Source: Spirochaetia bacterium
GTDB lineage: Bacteria > Spirochaetota > Spirochaetia > CADAEX01
Assembly (NCBI GenBank): GCA_024402405.1
Contig: JAKSTW010000013.1
Coordinates: 1-42,139, forward strand
Reading direction: 5' to 3'
DNA: 42,139 nt
Each line of letters begins with the position of its first letter. Within the stretch, counting starts at the first letter, position 1. This document shows, piece after piece, positions 18,115 through 26,549 of this stretch. Under the pieces are notes generated by a model that saw only the letters and a list, made by a program, of their open reading frames with translations, searched no databases and was not told the DNA's origin. A program made the translations under genes and the position numbers.

Positions 18115-18143
18115 TTGACAATATGATTACCGGTAGGTAAGAT
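18115..18143 (+). promoter_or_regulatory. Promoter of the DUF1566-like lipoprotein gene
   Basis: TTGACA (18115-18120), 17-nt spacer, TAAGAT (18138-18143). Transcription would start near 18150, which rules out the in-frame ATG at 18142 and leaves a 25-nt leader with AAGAGGAAG before ATG 18175. Confidence 0.75.
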
Positions 18144-18174
18144 GGTAAAAATCGTATATGAAAAGAGGAAGAAT

Positions 18175-19014
18175 ATGAAAAAGATCCTGCATCTTCTGCT
18201 GGTTCTCCTGATGATAATGATGTTCTCATGCACGCAGAGCAGGGGTGAAAGCAAAAAGGTACCGTCCGCACTGCTGAGTGTAGGGGGCCGGATTTATCTG
18301 GATGCAGGTGATAATGGTGCCACATATACATTTTATGACAAAGATGGAAAGATCATAGATAATATCGACCTGAGCAATAAGGTTGATATTTTATCAGAAG
18401 GTCTGCTGGATGGTGCTGTTTGGTACAGCGTGGAAAACAGGAGTGATGAAGCTCCTGACCGGTTCTATGTGGCCAATACCCACATGGGCAATATCGAAGA
18501 TGCTGTGAATTGTACCTGGACATATTACGACGGCTCAGACTGGAAATACGAGAGTATAGTTGATACGCGCAAGGATCAGGATATCGGAGCCGGAAAGGAA
18601 AATACAGATATTATGATGAAGAAGGATGGTGGTGCATATATCAGAGGCAAGAATGAAAATGATGGCATATCTCCTACAGTCTGGTATGAGCTTCAGCGTC
18701 TGAGAGATGATCCGGACAGAAATGAAGGATATACTGACTGGTTCATACCTTCATACGGTGAGCTTAATGCTCTTGGAAAACTTGTCCATGGCAGTACCGG
18801 ATTGAAATCTGCTGATGTGTGGGCGAATCTGAATGCATATTTTACCAGATCAAGTTCGCCTGTGGGAGTATGGAGCAGTTCCGGCAGCGGTACAGACAGC
18901 AGTTATGCCTGGTATTGGTACGGAGACTGCCGTATATATGGCGAAACAGGATATATGAACTATAACATTAAATTCACTGACCGCTACTGTATGTTTGCCG
19001 TCCGGTCTTTCTGA
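18175..19014 (+). CDS. Secreted lipoprotein with DUF1566/Lcl-like C-terminal domain
   Basis: 279 residues. The signal peptide ends MMFSC with lipidated Cys19, a relaxed spirochaete-type lipobox. The N-terminal part (about 30-130) has GGRIYLDAGDNGATY. The C-terminal part has TDWFIPSYGELNALG and later VWSSSGSGTDSSYAWYW, ending MFAVRSF. This is the pattern of DUF1566/Lcl domains (DWYLPSKDEL...WSSS...VRAVR), a C-type-lectin-like fold found in adhesin-like and fibrinolysis-binding proteins. The ligand is unknown. It has its own promoter and ends 17 nt from the convergent receptor-symporter gene. Confidence 0.75.
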   Translation: MKKILHLLLVLLMIMMFSCTQSRGESKKVPSALLSVGGRIYLDAGDNGATYTFYDKDGKIIDNIDLSNKVDILSEGLLDGAVWYSVENRSDEAPDRFYVANTHMGNIEDAVNCTWTYYDGSDWKYESIVDTRKDQDIGAGKENTDIMMKKDGGAYIRGKNENDGISPTVWYELQRLRDDPDRNEGYTDWFIPSYGELNALGKLVHGSTGLKSADVWANLNAYFTRSSSPVGVWSSSGSGTDSSYAWYWYGDCRIYGETGYMNYNIKFTDRYCMFAVRSF

Positions 19015-19031
19015 TCCATTTGATCTCGGTT

Positions 19032-21083
19032 TTATACGATATTGATGAAGAATGTTATCACCAGACTGTTGATGAAGTCTGCGAACATACCGCCTACTAT
19101 AGGTATCAGCAGATAGGCTTTCGCAGATGGTAGATATCTGTCAGTGATGGCCTGTATGTTTGCTATGGCATTAGGTGTGGCTCCCATGCCGAAACCACAC
19201 GCACCTGCCACCAGAACAGCCGCATCGTAATCATGTCCCATTATATTGAATATGATAAAACGGGCAAACAGCAACATAAGCACAGTCTGTCCGGCCAGCA
19301 GTATTATCAGCGGCAATGCCAGATCTGCCAGCTGCCATAGCTTCAGTGTCAGCATTGCTATACCCAGGAATAATGACAGACATATATCGCCTATGGCATT
19401 GATCTGTTCCATCGGCACTGAGAATTTATTGCTGTATTCACTGATATTCCTGATGATCGCGGCAGAAATCATGGCTCCTATATAGGCAGGAAATGTCATT
19501 CCTGTCTTTGACAGAAGCAGTGATATTATTGTTCCTGTACCGATTGCTGCGATAAGCAGATATATTGCATTTTTATATGACGATGTTTTCTCTGTCTCTG
19601 GCTCTATGCATATACTGACTGGATCTTGAGACAGACAGGCTGTGTGATGTAATTTTTTCTTTTCTATAAGGTATCTTGCCAGCGGACCTCCCATAAGCGA
19701 TCCTGCCACAAGTCCGAAAGTTGCGGAGGCTGAGCATAATGTTGTGGCTGATGCAAGTCCCAGTCCCTCCAGTATAGGACCGAAAGCGCCTGATGTACCA
19801 TGTCCTCCTGTCATTGGTATGGAACCTGTGCACAGTCCTGTCAGACTGCTTACAGATATGATTTTTGCAAGTCCGACTGCCAGTATGTTCTGGAATATGA
19901 TAAATATTGCTGTTACCAGTGTGAAAAGTAATAATCCGGCACCGCCATTTTTCAGAGTTCTTATATTTGCCTGAAAACCCACTGATGTGAAGAAGATCAT
20001 CATGCACAGATCTTTGAGAGTCTCGTCAAAATTTAGTTCTGCTATTCCTGATGTGTATAATATACATGTGAGCACTGCAATCACTGTTCCTCCGGCTACT
20101 GGCACAGGAATGCAGAATTTTTCAATGAAACCTATCTTCTTTTTGAGGAAAAGTCCCAGATAGATTACGACTATTGCCAACAGCAGCGATAAGTACATGT
20201 TGATATCCAGACTGAACATTTTATCCTCAGAGACAGCTTTTTTATCTGTGTCTTTGCTGAATAATATGCTGTTTTCATTGGCTATGATATTCATGACAGA
20301 ACGTTCGATTTCTGCAGGTATTTTATCTGAGACAAGCAGCACCGCCGGAATTCCTGCAGTTGTGATATCCTGCATCTGATTCTTATAAGTTCCTGCCGGT
20401 ATGGAATTCTGTATCAAGGAACTGTCAGAACTGGTGATGAGATTCATTGTGTTCTCATCAATGGATATGATACTTATTTCCTGCATATCTGAAAGTTTGT
20501 CCAAAAATATGGATGGTACCGAGGAAAGGCATAGGAATGCGTCAATTTCGCTGTTTATAAGAGCCTGTGCTGAGTCTGAGAAGGATAATTCATAGATCTG
20601 GAAACTTTCCGAGAACTGTATGAAGTTTTTTATCTTTTCAAAAAATGCTCTGGTTCCTGAATTTTCCTCACCGACAGATATTTTTTTATCCCTCAGGTCT
20701 GCAAGAGTGTTTATATTTGAGCTGGCTCTGGTCACCAGATGCAGATTTTCAATATAAAGCGACGATAATACATGGAATCCTGCAGTATGCTCTCCGCTGT
20801 TATCCCGGATCTCTGCCAGTGCTGCTTTTACATCATCAGCCTGAGCCAGAGCCATATCCAGAAATCCCTGTTCCATAAGGTGTATATTGGCCACAGAACC
20901 TGCAGTCGGTATGACTTTGGTGGAATATTCAGTCTCTTTATGTATCAGGTCGGACAGAACAGTGCCATATCTGTAATAATTTCCATCAGCGTTGCCTGTG
21001 CCCAGTCTGATATTTTTGCTGTTACCACATGATGCAAGACTGATAAATATCATTGCAATAATCAAATACGACAATCTTTTCAT
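19032..21083 (-). CDS. Lipoprotein fusion: TAXI-type solute receptor + GltS sodium/glutamate symporter
   Basis: 683 residues in one frame. Residues 1-19 are a lipoprotein signal (SLASC, Cys19). Residues about 24-285 form a TAXI-type TRAP solute receptor: IRLGTGNADGNYYRYGTVLSD, then IPTAGSVANIHLMEQGFLDMALAQADDV and KKISVGEENSGTRAFFE. A helix at about 296-313 leads into a GltS domain, with IPVPVAGG, FFTSVGFQANIRTLKNGG, FQNILAVGLAKI, the hallmark TGGHGTSGAFGP (GGHGT at 426-430), ATFGLVAGSLMGGPLARYLIEK, and a second half ending GMGATPNAIAN. GltS carriers import glutamate with sodium, and one TAXI receptor I recall binds glutamate/glutamine, so glutamate-like substrates are the best guess. No TRAP membrane subunit is nearby. 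The ATG is 8 nt from a -10 box, with no ribosome site. Confidence 0.92.
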   Translation of the reverse strand: MKRLSYLIIAMIFISLASCGNSKNIRLGTGNADGNYYRYGTVLSDLIHKETEYSTKVIPTAGSVANIHLMEQGFLDMALAQADDVKAALAEIRDNSGEHTAGFHVLSSLYIENLHLVTRASSNINTLADLRDKKISVGEENSGTRAFFEKIKNFIQFSESFQIYELSFSDSAQALINSEIDAFLCLSSVPSIFLDKLSDMQEISIISIDENTMNLITSSDSSLIQNSIPAGTYKNQMQDITTAGIPAVLLVSDKIPAEIERSVMNIIANENSILFSKDTDKKAVSEDKMFSLDINMYLSLLLAIVVIYLGLFLKKKIGFIEKFCIPVPVAGGTVIAVLTCILYTSGIAELNFDETLKDLCMMIFFTSVGFQANIRTLKNGGAGLLLFTLVTAIFIIFQNILAVGLAKIISVSSLTGLCTGSIPMTGGHGTSGAFGPILEGLGLASATTLCSASATFGLVAGSLMGGPLARYLIEKKKLHHTACLSQDPVSICIEPETEKTSSYKNAIYLLIAAIGTGTIISLLLSKTGMTFPAYIGAMISAAIIRNISEYSNKFSVPMEQINAIGDICLSLFLGIAMLTLKLWQLADLALPLIILLAGQTVLMLLFARFIIFNIMGHDYDAAVLVAGACGFGMGATPNAIANIQAITDRYLPSAKAYLLIPIVGGMFADFINSLVITFFINIV

Positions 21084-21091
21084 ATCTATAA

Positions 21092-21120
21092 ATCTTATAT
21101 GAGATAGGTTAATATTGCAA
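21092..21120 (-). promoter_or_regulatory. Promoter of the receptor-symporter fusion gene (near-leaderless layout)
   Basis: Minus strand: TTGCAA (21115-21120), 17-nt spacer, TAAGAT (21092-21097), then 8 nt to the ATG. The same -10 hexamer, TAAGAT, serves the neighbouring lipoprotein gene at 18138. Confidence 0.55.
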
Positions 21121-21127
21121 TTGTATG

Positions 21128-21156
21128 TTGCGGTATTTCCCTTAATTTGCTATTAT
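21128..21156 (+). promoter_or_regulatory. Putative promoter of valS-proS
   Basis: TTGCGG (21128-21133), 17-nt spacer, TATTAT (21151-21156), followed by a leader with AGGAGG (21170-21175) and the valS ATG at 21187. The -35 box is a weak match. Confidence 0.5.
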
Positions 21157-21186
21157 ATTCGGACATAATAGGAGGAATTTTCGTAA

Positions 21187-23844
21187 ATGAAAGCAGTAGA
21201 GCTTGAGAAAAACTATGATCCTAAGAGTTTTGAGGATAAACTTTATGAGAAATGGGTTGAGAGCGGACAGTTCCAGCCCCGCGCAAAAGATGGCGTCAAG
21301 CCATTTGTTATAGTCATTCCTCCTCCGAACGTCACCGGCGTCCTTCACATGGGACACGGGCTCAACAACTCACTTCAGGATATCCTGATAAGATATTACA
21401 GAATGAAAGGAATTCCTACTCTCTGGATCCCTGGTACAGACCATGCCGGCATTGCCACCCAGAACGTGGTGGAGAGACGCCTTATGAAAGAAGGCAAGAC
21501 AAAGCATGACCTGGGCCGTGAGAAATTCATCGAGAGAACATGGGAAGTCAAGCATGAGCATCATGCCATAATCACCAAGCAGCTGAAGAAGATCGGCGCT
21601 TCTGTAGACTGGACAAGGGAAAGATTCACAATGGATGAGGGACTTTCCAAGGCTGTCCGTGAGGTGTTTGTCACTCTTTATGAGAGAGGACTGGTATACA
21701 GAGGAAATTATCTGGTCAACTGGTGTCCTAGATGCGGCACAGCATTGGCTGATGATGAGGTCGACCATATAGATACAGACGGAGCTATGTACCACATCTG
21801 GTATGAATATGCAGACGGACCTGCTCCTGACGGAAGCACACGGATCGAGATCGCCACCACACGTCCGGAGACACTGCTGGGTGATACAGCTGTTGCAGTT
21901 CATCCTGATGATGAGCGTTACAAGGCTATTGTCGGCAAGAAGCTGAGACTCCCGCTGACAGACAGAACTATTCCTATCATAGCCGACAGCTATGTAGATA
22001 AAGAGTTCGGTACAGGTATGGTCAAGATCACACCTGCCCATGACCCTAACGACTGGGAAGTTGGTAAGAGACATGATCTGGAAGTCATCAATATCCTGAA
22101 CCCTGACGGAACTCTCAACAATAACTGTCCTGAAAAATACAGAAACCTTTCCTGCGAGAAGGCGAGGGCTATTGTGATCCAGGATCTGGTCGACCTGGGA
22201 CTGTTCAAGGGCGAGGAGAAGATCGTCCACAGCGTTGGACACTGCTACCGCTGCAAGACAGTGGTCGAGCCATATCTCTCATACCAGTGGTTTGTCAGGA
22301 TGCGTCCTCTGGCTGAGAAGGCCTTGAACGCATGGAAGAAAGGTGAGATCGTTTTCCATCCTAAGAAATGGGAGAACACATACACACACTGGCTGGAGAA
22401 CATCAGAGACTGGTGTATCTCAAGACAGCTCTGGTGGGGACACAGGATCCCTGTATGGTACTGCAAGGACTGCGGCAAGATGATCGTATCACGTACAGAT
22501 GTTGACAGATGTCCTGACTGCGGTTCCACAAATATGCGCCAGGATGAGGATGTGCTGGATACCTGGTTCTCTTCATGGCTGTGGCCATTCTCAACACTGG
22601 GATGGCCTGAAAAGACACAGGATCTGAAGACATTCTATCCTACCAGCACACTGGTCACAGCTTACGATATCATATTCTTCTGGGTTTCCAGAATGATAAT
22701 GGCCGGTCTGGAGTTCACAGGTGAGGTTCCTTTCAGGGATATCTACATCCATGGTCTGGTCCGCGACAAGCAGGGACGCAAGATGTCAAAATCCCTTGGC
22801 AACGGAATCGACCCGCTGGATATCGTGGCTGAGTACGGTGCTGATGCTTTCAAGTTCACACTGGCATTCCTGGCCGCACAGGGACAGGATATTCTTATTG
22901 ACAGCGAGACCTTCAAGTTCGGCTCCAAGTTTGCCAACAAGATCTGGAATGCTTCCAGATATATCCTTATGAATCTTGAGGGAAGAAATCTGATTCCTTT
23001 CAAAGATATAAAGCAGAATGATGCTGATAAGTGGATCCTCCATCGTCTGAACCAGACTGTGGCAGAGATCGATAAGGCTATAAAAGGCTATAGATTCAAC
23101 GATGCTGCCAAGGCAATGTATGAGTTCTTCTGGAATGATTTCTGCGACTGGTATGTGGAGGCTTCTAAACTCTCTCTCTATTCAGGTGATGATGCCGAGA
23201 AGGACAGGGCTGTTTCCATGGTCATCCAGGTGCTCAGCGAATCACTTCGTATGCTGCATCCATTCCTCTCATTCATCACAGAGGAGATCTATCAGAAGCT
23301 GCCAGAGCATGAGGAGAGCATTGTGAATGCACCTTATCCTGAGTATACAGCAGAGCGGGACAATCCTGAGATCGCATCCAGGTTTGCCAGCCTCCAGAGC
23401 ATTGTCAGCGCTGTCAGAACCATGAGAAGTGAGCTTACAGTGCCGCCTTCAAAGAAAGTGCGTGTCATGCTGAAGCTGGAGCAGGAGATGGACAGTCAGT
23501 TCTTCGCTGCCAACAAGGCTATGATGGCACTGCTTATGTCTGCATCTGAGATTGAGTTTGTCACAGAAAAACCTGCTGAGAGCGGCTGCGTGATGATCGC
23601 AGGAGCCGGATTCGAAGCTTATGTGTCAGTCAAGGATGTAATTGATGTTCCTATGGAGATCCAGAAGCTGAAGAATGAGATCGCCAAGAATGAGAAGATC
23701 CTGGAGAAATCACTGAAGAAGCTGGGAACTCCTCAGTTCATGAGCAAAGCAGCACCTGAGGCTATTGCAAAGGAACAGGCTGCCAAAGAGGAACTGACAG
23801 TTCTGATCGACAAGAAGAAAGCATATCTTGCCGAGCTGTCGTAA
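21187..23844 (+). CDS. valS: Valyl-tRNA synthetase
   Basis: 885 residues, full length. It charges tRNA-Val with valine. PPPNVTGVLHMGHGLN near residue 41 contains the HIGH-type signature (HMGH), and GRKMSKSLGNG holds KMSKS. The CP1 editing domain includes ATTRPETLLGDTAVAVHP. A zinc-type CKDC...CPDC pair is present near residues 420-445. WCISRQLWWGHRIPVWY is the usual class Ia block. The C-terminal coiled-coil arm (about 815-885) is present. A GGAGG site is 11 nt upstream. proS follows after 12 nt, forming a small tRNA-charging operon. Confidence 0.98.
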   Translation: MKAVELEKNYDPKSFEDKLYEKWVESGQFQPRAKDGVKPFVIVIPPPNVTGVLHMGHGLNNSLQDILIRYYRMKGIPTLWIPGTDHAGIATQNVVERRLMKEGKTKHDLGREKFIERTWEVKHEHHAIITKQLKKIGASVDWTRERFTMDEGLSKAVREVFVTLYERGLVYRGNYLVNWCPRCGTALADDEVDHIDTDGAMYHIWYEYADGPAPDGSTRIEIATTRPETLLGDTAVAVHPDDERYKAIVGKKLRLPLTDRTIPIIADSYVDKEFGTGMVKITPAHDPNDWEVGKRHDLEVINILNPDGTLNNNCPEKYRNLSCEKARAIVIQDLVDLGLFKGEEKIVHSVGHCYRCKTVVEPYLSYQWFVRMRPLAEKALNAWKKGEIVFHPKKWENTYTHWLENIRDWCISRQLWWGHRIPVWYCKDCGKMIVSRTDVDRCPDCGSTNMRQDEDVLDTWFSSWLWPFSTLGWPEKTQDLKTFYPTSTLVTAYDIIFFWVSRMIMAGLEFTGEVPFRDIYIHGLVRDKQGRKMSKSLGNGIDPLDIVAEYGADAFKFTLAFLAAQGQDILIDSETFKFGSKFANKIWNASRYILMNLEGRNLIPFKDIKQNDADKWILHRLNQTVAEIDKAIKGYRFNDAAKAMYEFFWNDFCDWYVEASKLSLYSGDDAEKDRAVSMVIQVLSESLRMLHPFLSFITEEIYQKLPEHEESIVNAPYPEYTAERDNPEIASRFASLQSIVSAVRTMRSELTVPPSKKVRVMLKLEQEMDSQFFAANKAMMALLMSASEIEFVTEKPAESGCVMIAGAGFEAYVSVKDVIDVPMEIQKLKNEIAKNEKILEKSLKKLGTPQFMSKAAPEAIAKEQAAKEELTVLIDKKKAYLAELS

Positions 23845-23856
23845 TGGAGAGTTAAA

Positions 23857-25569
23857 TTGAGACTTAGTAAATATTTTCTTAAGACATACAAAGAAGCCCC
23901 GAAGGAGGCAGAGGTTGTCAGCCATATTCTGATGATCCGTGCAGGAATGATCCAGAAGCTGGCAGCCGGAATTTATAATTATCTTCCGCTGGCACAGAAA
24001 TCAATTGCCAAGATCGAGAAGATCATCAGGGAAGAGCTGGACAAGCGTGGATGTCAGGAGTGTCTGATGCCTGCTGTGCAGCCGGGAGAGCTGTGGCAGG
24101 AAAGCGGCAGATGGGGATATTATGGTCCTGAGCTGCTGAGATTCAAGGACAGAAAGAATGCTGAGTACTGTCTGGGACCTACCCACGAGGAGGTTGTCAC
24201 AGACATGGTGCGCCGCAACTTGAAATCATACAGACAGCTTCCATGGAATATCTATCAGATCCAGACAAAATTCCGTGATGAGGTGCGTCCTAGGTTCGGA
24301 CTTATGCGTGGACGTGAGTTTGTCATGAAGGATGCCTACAGCTTTGATGTGGATGTGGATTCTGCCATCAAGAGCTATTATCTGATGTATGATGCATATA
24401 CTGCCATATTCAAGCGGTGCGGACTGAAATTCAAGGCTGTGGATGCCTCCACTGGTGCTATTGGCGGTGAGCTTTCCCATGAGTTCCAGGTGCTGGCAGA
24501 CTCAGGCGAGGACACTATCCTTTCATGCAGCAAGTGTGATTATGCTGCCAATGTGGAGAAGGCTGTGTCTGACAGAGTGCTGCCTGCTGCGGACAGAAGC
24601 TGTGTGGAAGAGATGAAAGAGGTTTCCACACCTGGACAGAAGACTATCGAGGAGATATCAGCTTTCCTGAAAAAGCCTGCTGAGAATTTCATCAAGACTT
24701 TGATTTTTCTTGTGGATGACCAGCCTGTGGCTGTACTTGTTCCTGGTGAGCAGGATGCCAATGAGGCCAAGATCCAGGGTGCGCTCCATGCCAACAGTGT
24801 ATGGCCTGCAGATGAGGAGACTGTGAAACGTGTTACAGGTGCAGAGGTTGGATTTGCAGGCCCTGTGAATCTGAAAGAGAAGATAAAGATCGTTGCTGAC
24901 AGACAGATCTACAGCAGAGTCAATCTGGTGTGCGGTGCCAATAAGACAGACTGCCACCTGACCGGCATAGATCCTGAGCGTGATTTCAAGGCAGATCTGA
25001 TCGCTGATGTGACATTTGCCAGAACAGGTGAGAAATGTCCTCACTGTGACGGAGTTCTGGAGCAGTTCAAGGGAATTGAGGTAGGTCAGGTATTCCATCT
25101 GGGGACAAAATATTCAACGCCTATGAAATGTAATTTCCTGGATAAGAATGGAAAGGAAAGTACCGCTGTCATGGGATGTTATGGAATCGGCGTAACCAGA
25201 ACACTGGCTGCGTTCATAGAGCAGAATCACGATGACAAGGGTATAATCTGGTCACCGGCTGTGGCTCCGTTTGAGGCTGTTGTCATTCCACTTCAGGGCA
25301 ACAATGAGAAGGTCAGCGCAACTGCTGAGAAGTTCTATTCCGACCTGAGGGAAATAGGTGTGGATGTGGCTATAGATGACAGGGATGAGAGGGCAGGATT
25401 CAAGATGAATGATGCCGATCTTATAGGATTCCCTGTGCAGATCCAGGTGGGTGCACGTTCAGTGGAGAACGGACAGGTTGAAGTCAAAGTCAGAAGGACT
25501 GGAGAGAAAGTTCTGATTGATATTGATAAGACTGTGGATTATGTCAGGGATCTGCTGAAGACACTGTAA
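23857..25569 (+). CDS. proS: Prolyl-tRNA synthetase, bacterial type
   Basis: 570 residues. It charges tRNA-Pro. Class II motif 1 lies around GIYNYLPLAQKS, and motif 2 is visible in QIQTKFRDEVRPRFGLMRGREFVMKD. The editing insertion (about 220-405) carries FIKTLIFLVDD and QPVAVLVPGEQDANE. Motif 3 lies in CYGIGVTRTLAAFIEQ. The anticodon-binding domain covers about 470-570. The start is TTG with GGAG seven bases upstream; no ATG is near. It is followed by a strong terminator. Confidence 0.98.
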   Translation: MRLSKYFLKTYKEAPKEAEVVSHILMIRAGMIQKLAAGIYNYLPLAQKSIAKIEKIIREELDKRGCQECLMPAVQPGELWQESGRWGYYGPELLRFKDRKNAEYCLGPTHEEVVTDMVRRNLKSYRQLPWNIYQIQTKFRDEVRPRFGLMRGREFVMKDAYSFDVDVDSAIKSYYLMYDAYTAIFKRCGLKFKAVDASTGAIGGELSHEFQVLADSGEDTILSCSKCDYAANVEKAVSDRVLPAADRSCVEEMKEVSTPGQKTIEEISAFLKKPAENFIKTLIFLVDDQPVAVLVPGEQDANEAKIQGALHANSVWPADEETVKRVTGAEVGFAGPVNLKEKIKIVADRQIYSRVNLVCGANKTDCHLTGIDPERDFKADLIADVTFARTGEKCPHCDGVLEQFKGIEVGQVFHLGTKYSTPMKCNFLDKNGKESTAVMGCYGIGVTRTLAAFIEQNHDDKGIIWSPAVAPFEAVVIPLQGNNEKVSATAEKFYSDLREIGVDVAIDDRDERAGFKMNDADLIGFPVQIQVGARSVENGQVEVKVRRTGEKVLIDIDKTVDYVRDLLKTL

Positions 25570-25592
25570 TAACAGCAGAGTTTATAGCAATG

Positions 25593-25624
25593 AAAGTCAC
25601 ATGGAATTCCATGTGACTTTTTTT
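25593..25624 (+). terminator. Intrinsic terminator after valS-proS
   Basis: Perfect 12-bp stem (25593-25604 with 25609-25620) around an AATT loop, running into seven T. It lies 24 nt after the proS stop. Confidence 0.93.
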
Positions 25625-25636
25625 GCCCATGATGGC

Positions 25637-25667
25637 AAAAAAAAAGCGGTTCATAAGAACCGCTTTT
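25637..25667 (-). terminator. Intrinsic terminator of the minus-strand lipoprotein gene
   Basis: On the minus strand an 11-bp stem with core AAAGCGGTTC/GAACCGCTTT and a TTAT loop is followed by a run of nine T. Together with the previous hairpin it insulates two convergent genes. Confidence 0.92.
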
Positions 25668-25687
25668 CAGCTAGACTTCAGATCAGA

Positions 25688-26209
25688 TTATTTCTGGAGT
25701 GGCATAACGATGGAATATTCCTCGTCTGTCCAGTCTCTGTCAATGTCCATCTGGAGGTCTGTGCTCTTAAGATCTGATGCGAAAGCATAGAATCTCTTTG
25801 TTTCGTCACATCTGAATGAATATTTGATGCCTGCATCGCCTGCCTCAATTTTTTCATCTTTGATGTTTCCGGCAAAGTCATAGATAAGAGCATTTGTCTT
25901 GGAATCATACAGCTTGATTGTTCCATCTGCTGCAACTTCCCAAAGAGCATCCCAGTTAGCATCAAGCCACTTTCCTGCAGGAAGTGATGTGATCTTTGCT
26001 GGCTCAGCTGCTGGAGCTGCTACTTCTGCTGCTGGTGCTGGAGCTGCTACTTCAGCTGCTGGTGCCTCAGCTGCTGGTGCTTCTGCTGCTTCTACTCCGT
26101 AAGGTCCACCAAGACGATGTTTTTCAACTGTTGGAATTGGTGTTGATTTACAGGAAAAACAACAAAATGCAAGTGCTGCAATTGCAATGAATACTAAAAG
26201 CTTTTTCAT
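25688..26209 (-). CDS. Lipoprotein with Ala/Pro/Glu repeat linker, C-terminal domain not recognised
   Basis: 173 residues. The signal peptide ends CCFSC, with lipidated Cys20 predicted. Residues about 40-72 are an Ala-Pro-Glu-rich stalk encoded by a 27-bp tandem repeat. The remaining domain of about 100 residues has GKWLDANWDALWEVAADGTI, YDSKTNALIYDFAG and KYSFRCDETKRFYAF, which suggests a small beta-rich fold; I do not recognise a family. An anchored surface or periplasmic domain on a flexible stalk is the simplest reading. The gene has a TAGGAG ribosome site, its own promoter and its own terminator, so it is monocistronic, and it may be well expressed. Confidence 0.85.
   Translation of the reverse strand: MKKLLVFIAIAALAFCCFSCKSTPIPTVEKHRLGGPYGVEAAEAPAAEAPAAEVAAPAPAAEVAAPAAEPAKITSLPAGKWLDANWDALWEVAADGTIKLYDSKTNALIYDFAGNIKDEKIEAGDAGIKYSFRCDETKRFYAFASDLKSTDLQMDIDRDWTDEEYSIVMPLQK
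26013..26093 (-). repeat. 27-bp tandem repeat encoding the Ala/Pro/Glu stalk
   Basis: Two nearly identical 27-nt units (26013-26039 and 26040-26066, about two differences) are followed by a third degenerate copy to about 26093. Nine codons per unit keep the frame, so copy-number change would lengthen or shorten the stalk without breaking the protein. Confidence 0.75.
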
Positions 26210-26252
26210 TTTTTTTCTCCTACTTTAAATTTATTGCTTTGCTATTATCTCC

Positions 26253-26281
26253 ATTATCGGCTTTTTCTTGAATAATTTCAA
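26253..26281 (-). promoter_or_regulatory. Promoter of the stalked lipoprotein gene
   Basis: Minus strand: TTGAAA (26276-26281), 17-nt spacer, GATAAT (26253-26258), then a leader of about 40 nt with TAGGAG. It overlaps the divergent promoter of the cobalamin-regulated genes. Confidence 0.65.
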
Positions 26282-26296
26282 TATTTATTATAAAAT
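26268..26296 (+). promoter_or_regulatory. Promoter of the riboswitch-TonB-dependent receptor operon
   Basis: TTGAAT (26268-26273), 17-nt spacer, TAAAAT (26291-26296). The predicted start near 26303 is just ahead of the riboswitch. The -35 region overlaps that of the divergent lipoprotein gene. Confidence 0.7.
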
Positions 26297-26308
26297 ATTT
26301 TCAGTATT

Positions 26309-26484
26309 TCAACGGAAGAGGAGTGTGAATCTCCCGCGGACGCGCCACCGTAATGGTCACTTGAGGGCATTTCCACTGGGAAACTGGGAAGGAGCCTGAG
26401 GGGCTGGTGAAAACCTGTAAGCCTGAGCCGGGAAACATTGGTACTGTAAACACAAGGTTTGGCTTCGCGATCTGGGCCGGAACC
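26309..26484 (+). ncRNA. Cobalamin (B12) riboswitch
   Basis: The conserved core segments of the cobalamin aptamer appear in order: a small hairpin GGAGTGTGAATCTCC at 26320-26334; GCGGACGCGCCACCGTAA, matching the usual CCCGCCACTGTAA; the CCACTGGGAAACTGGGAAGG block at 26371-26393; and a B12-box-like GAGCCGGGAAAC at about 26424-26436. The stretch TTTGGCTTCGCGATCTGGGCC follows at the 3' side. Its position directly before a TonB-dependent receptor fits a B12-repressed uptake operon. Boundaries are approximate and the identification is from motif memory, not a covariance model. Confidence 0.85.
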
Positions 26485-26520
26485 ACAGAATTCTTTTCCG
26501 GAATTTCTGTCTTTCGGCTT

Positions 26521-26544
26521 CTTTTCATGGCCATTGAAAAGGAG
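26521..26544 (+). promoter_or_regulatory. Probable expression-platform hairpin overlapping the Shine-Dalgarno
   Basis: CTTTTCA (26521-26527) pairs with TGAAAAG (26535-26541), and the 3' arm contains the first three bases of the AAGGAG ribosome site (26539-26544) of the receptor gene. With no T-run after it, this suggests control of translation initiation by the upstream riboswitch. An imperfect hairpin at about 26483-26508 may be the competing structure. Confidence 0.5.
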
Positions 26545-26549
26545 TAAAA

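Noticed and set aside
18142-18174. Upstream in-frame ATG as the lipoprotein start
   Set aside because: It overlaps the predicted -10 box, and the signal peptide begins at 18175 behind a good ribosome site.
21370-22242. Minus-strand open frame of 290 codons inside valS
   Set aside because: It lies wholly within the editing and catalytic regions of valS and is a shadow of its codon bias.
26301-26534. Minus-strand open frame across the riboswitch
   Set aside because: The region is explained by the conserved cobalamin aptamer; the antisense frame has no ribosome site or promoter.
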